In this document: positions 63,481 to 64,000 of the stretch, piece after piece
Position numbering within the stretch: position 1 is the first letter of the stretch
Layout of the letters: every line of letters begins with the position of its first letter
Source: DATKMP01 sp963790045
GTDB lineage: Bacteria; Bacteroidota; Ignavibacteria; UBA10030
Assembly: GCA_963790045.1 (NCBI GenBank)
Contig: CAWBMS010000013.1
Span: forward strand, 124,001 to 188,000
Length of the DNA: 64,000 nt
Direction of reading: 5' to 3'
Translations under genes and position numbers: made by a program
Notes under the pieces: model-generated
Databases searched by the model: none
Told to the model about the DNA's origin: nothing
Seen by the model: the letters and a program-made list of their open reading frames with translations, nothing else

Positions 63481-64000
63481 TTAGGTTATTACTTTTTTCT
63501 CAACGCGTGGAAACAATTTGTCGATGTCTTTTTGCAGTTCAATAGTTTTGGCAATGGAGGTGCCCATGAGGCAAAAATGTCCAGCGTCGTCCATCTGGCG
63601 GCCTTTGCGGTCTTTAAGGTAATGCTCCAGAACTTTATACCCGCCGATTTGATAGTTCCAAACTTCCGGTGTTACGTTTTCAAACCATTTTGTATCGTTG
63701 ATGAAAACATATTCGCGCTCTTCATCGTAGCGCGGCTTGGCAATGGTATCATCCGTGCCTTTGCCGAAATATTTAACGACGGGTTTGTTGAGCGCTTTGT
63801 GTTTCAGCAGATGAAGCTCGGTAAGTTCTTCGCCGAGTGTTGCAAGCTCTTGAAAGAGTTCAAAATTTTTGGTGAATGGTATGCGCGGAAAATCGATCTT
63901 TAAAAACTCCGCATACTTTTTGCGGTACACATTGCTGTAGAGAACGGCGTAGCAGTATTGTAAAATTTTTTCCGGCGTTGGAGTTTTGCTGTACGCTTTT
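63481..64000 (-). CDS. Restriction-modification enzyme, C-terminal part (type ISP/IIG-like; runs off the window)
   Basis: The minus strand is open from the window edge to a stop at 63481 (about 173 residues). The segment 'PEKILQYCYAVLYSNVYRKKYAEFLKIDFPRIPF' followed by 'WFENVTPEVWNYQIGGYKVLEHYLKDRKGR' is the conserved C-terminal (target-recognition side) sequence of large single-chain restriction-modification enzymes of the type ISP/IIG kind. The helicase, nuclease and methylase domains would lie beyond the window. It ends in 'IDKLFPRVEKKVIT', shared with the DUF559 protein downstream. Confidence 0.7.
   Translation of the reverse strand, partial: KAYSKTPTPEKILQYCYAVLYSNVYRKKYAEFLKIDFPRIPFTKNFELFQELATLGEELTELHLLKHKALNKPVVKYFGKGTDDTIAKPRYDEEREYVFINDTKWFENVTPEVWNYQIGGYKVLEHYLKDRKGRQMDDAGHFCLMGTSIAKTIELQKDIDKLFPRVEKKVIT

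Overview
The window is a chromosomal segment of moderate G+C content from a bacterium that looks like a member of the Bacteroidota/Chlorobiota/Ignavibacteriota side of the tree. This is inferred from an 11-subunit complex I operon without nuoE/F/G, the Ycf48-type repeat protein and the operon style. No rRNA gene is present to fix the taxonomy. The core is housekeeping: murA, nif3-like, rnhA, RNase P RNA, recJ, ruvC-ruvA-ruvB, uvrA, rsmB, clpB, dnaK with three small heat-shock genes, birA and coaX.

Layout. 1-6.4 kb: end of a glycosyltransferase, an OsmC protein, a PhoR/PhoB-like two-component pair, a helical-repeat protein, and a transmembrane TIR / PstS-like / OmpA-like fusion. That fusion is preceded by a four-unit, 11-bp-period Pho-box-like array. 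6.8-9.6 kb: ECF sigma factor, zinc-finger/HEAT anti-sigma factor and a DUF4097 protein, closed by a terminator. 9.6-25.8 kb: membrane metallopeptidase, murA, a receiver-DHp protein, DNA repair and RNA genes. 25.7-34.2 kb: minus-strand uvrA, DUF58, TPR lipoprotein, rsmB, clpB. 34.2-41.3 kb: accessory stretch (DUF559 element with terminal inverted repeats, DUF433/PIN-like pair, DUF5677, secreted trypsin-like protease) interrupted by the hsp20x3-dnaK cluster. 41.4-44.6 kb: M28 peptidase, birA, coaX. 45.4-56.6 kb: nuoA-B-(hicA-hicB)-C-D-H-I-J-K-L-M-N, with a toxin-antitoxin pair embedded in the operon. 58.0-62.0 kb: hydC-hydB-hydA, a trimeric NAD-linked [FeFe]-hydrogenase. 62.2-64.0 kb: a candidate small RNA, repeats, two DUF559 copies (one broken) and the end of a restriction-modification enzyme.

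How the genes work together. The hydrogenase can pass electrons between NAD(H) and H2 and possibly ferredoxin. Complex I without an NADH-input module would take electrons from another donor such as ferredoxin and pump ions. The PhoR/PhoB pair, the Pho-like array and the PstS-like sensor suggest a phosphate circuit that ends in a cytoplasmic TIR domain.

A striking technical or biological point is the number of single-base frame breaks in otherwise well-conserved genes: recJ (two), clpB, one hsp20, nuoD, nuoH, nuoM, the DUF4097 gene, a receiver/PAS gene, and several in the Ycf48-like gene. Most look like one extra base. Residual sequencing insertions are the simplest explanation, but this cannot be settled from the sequence alone.
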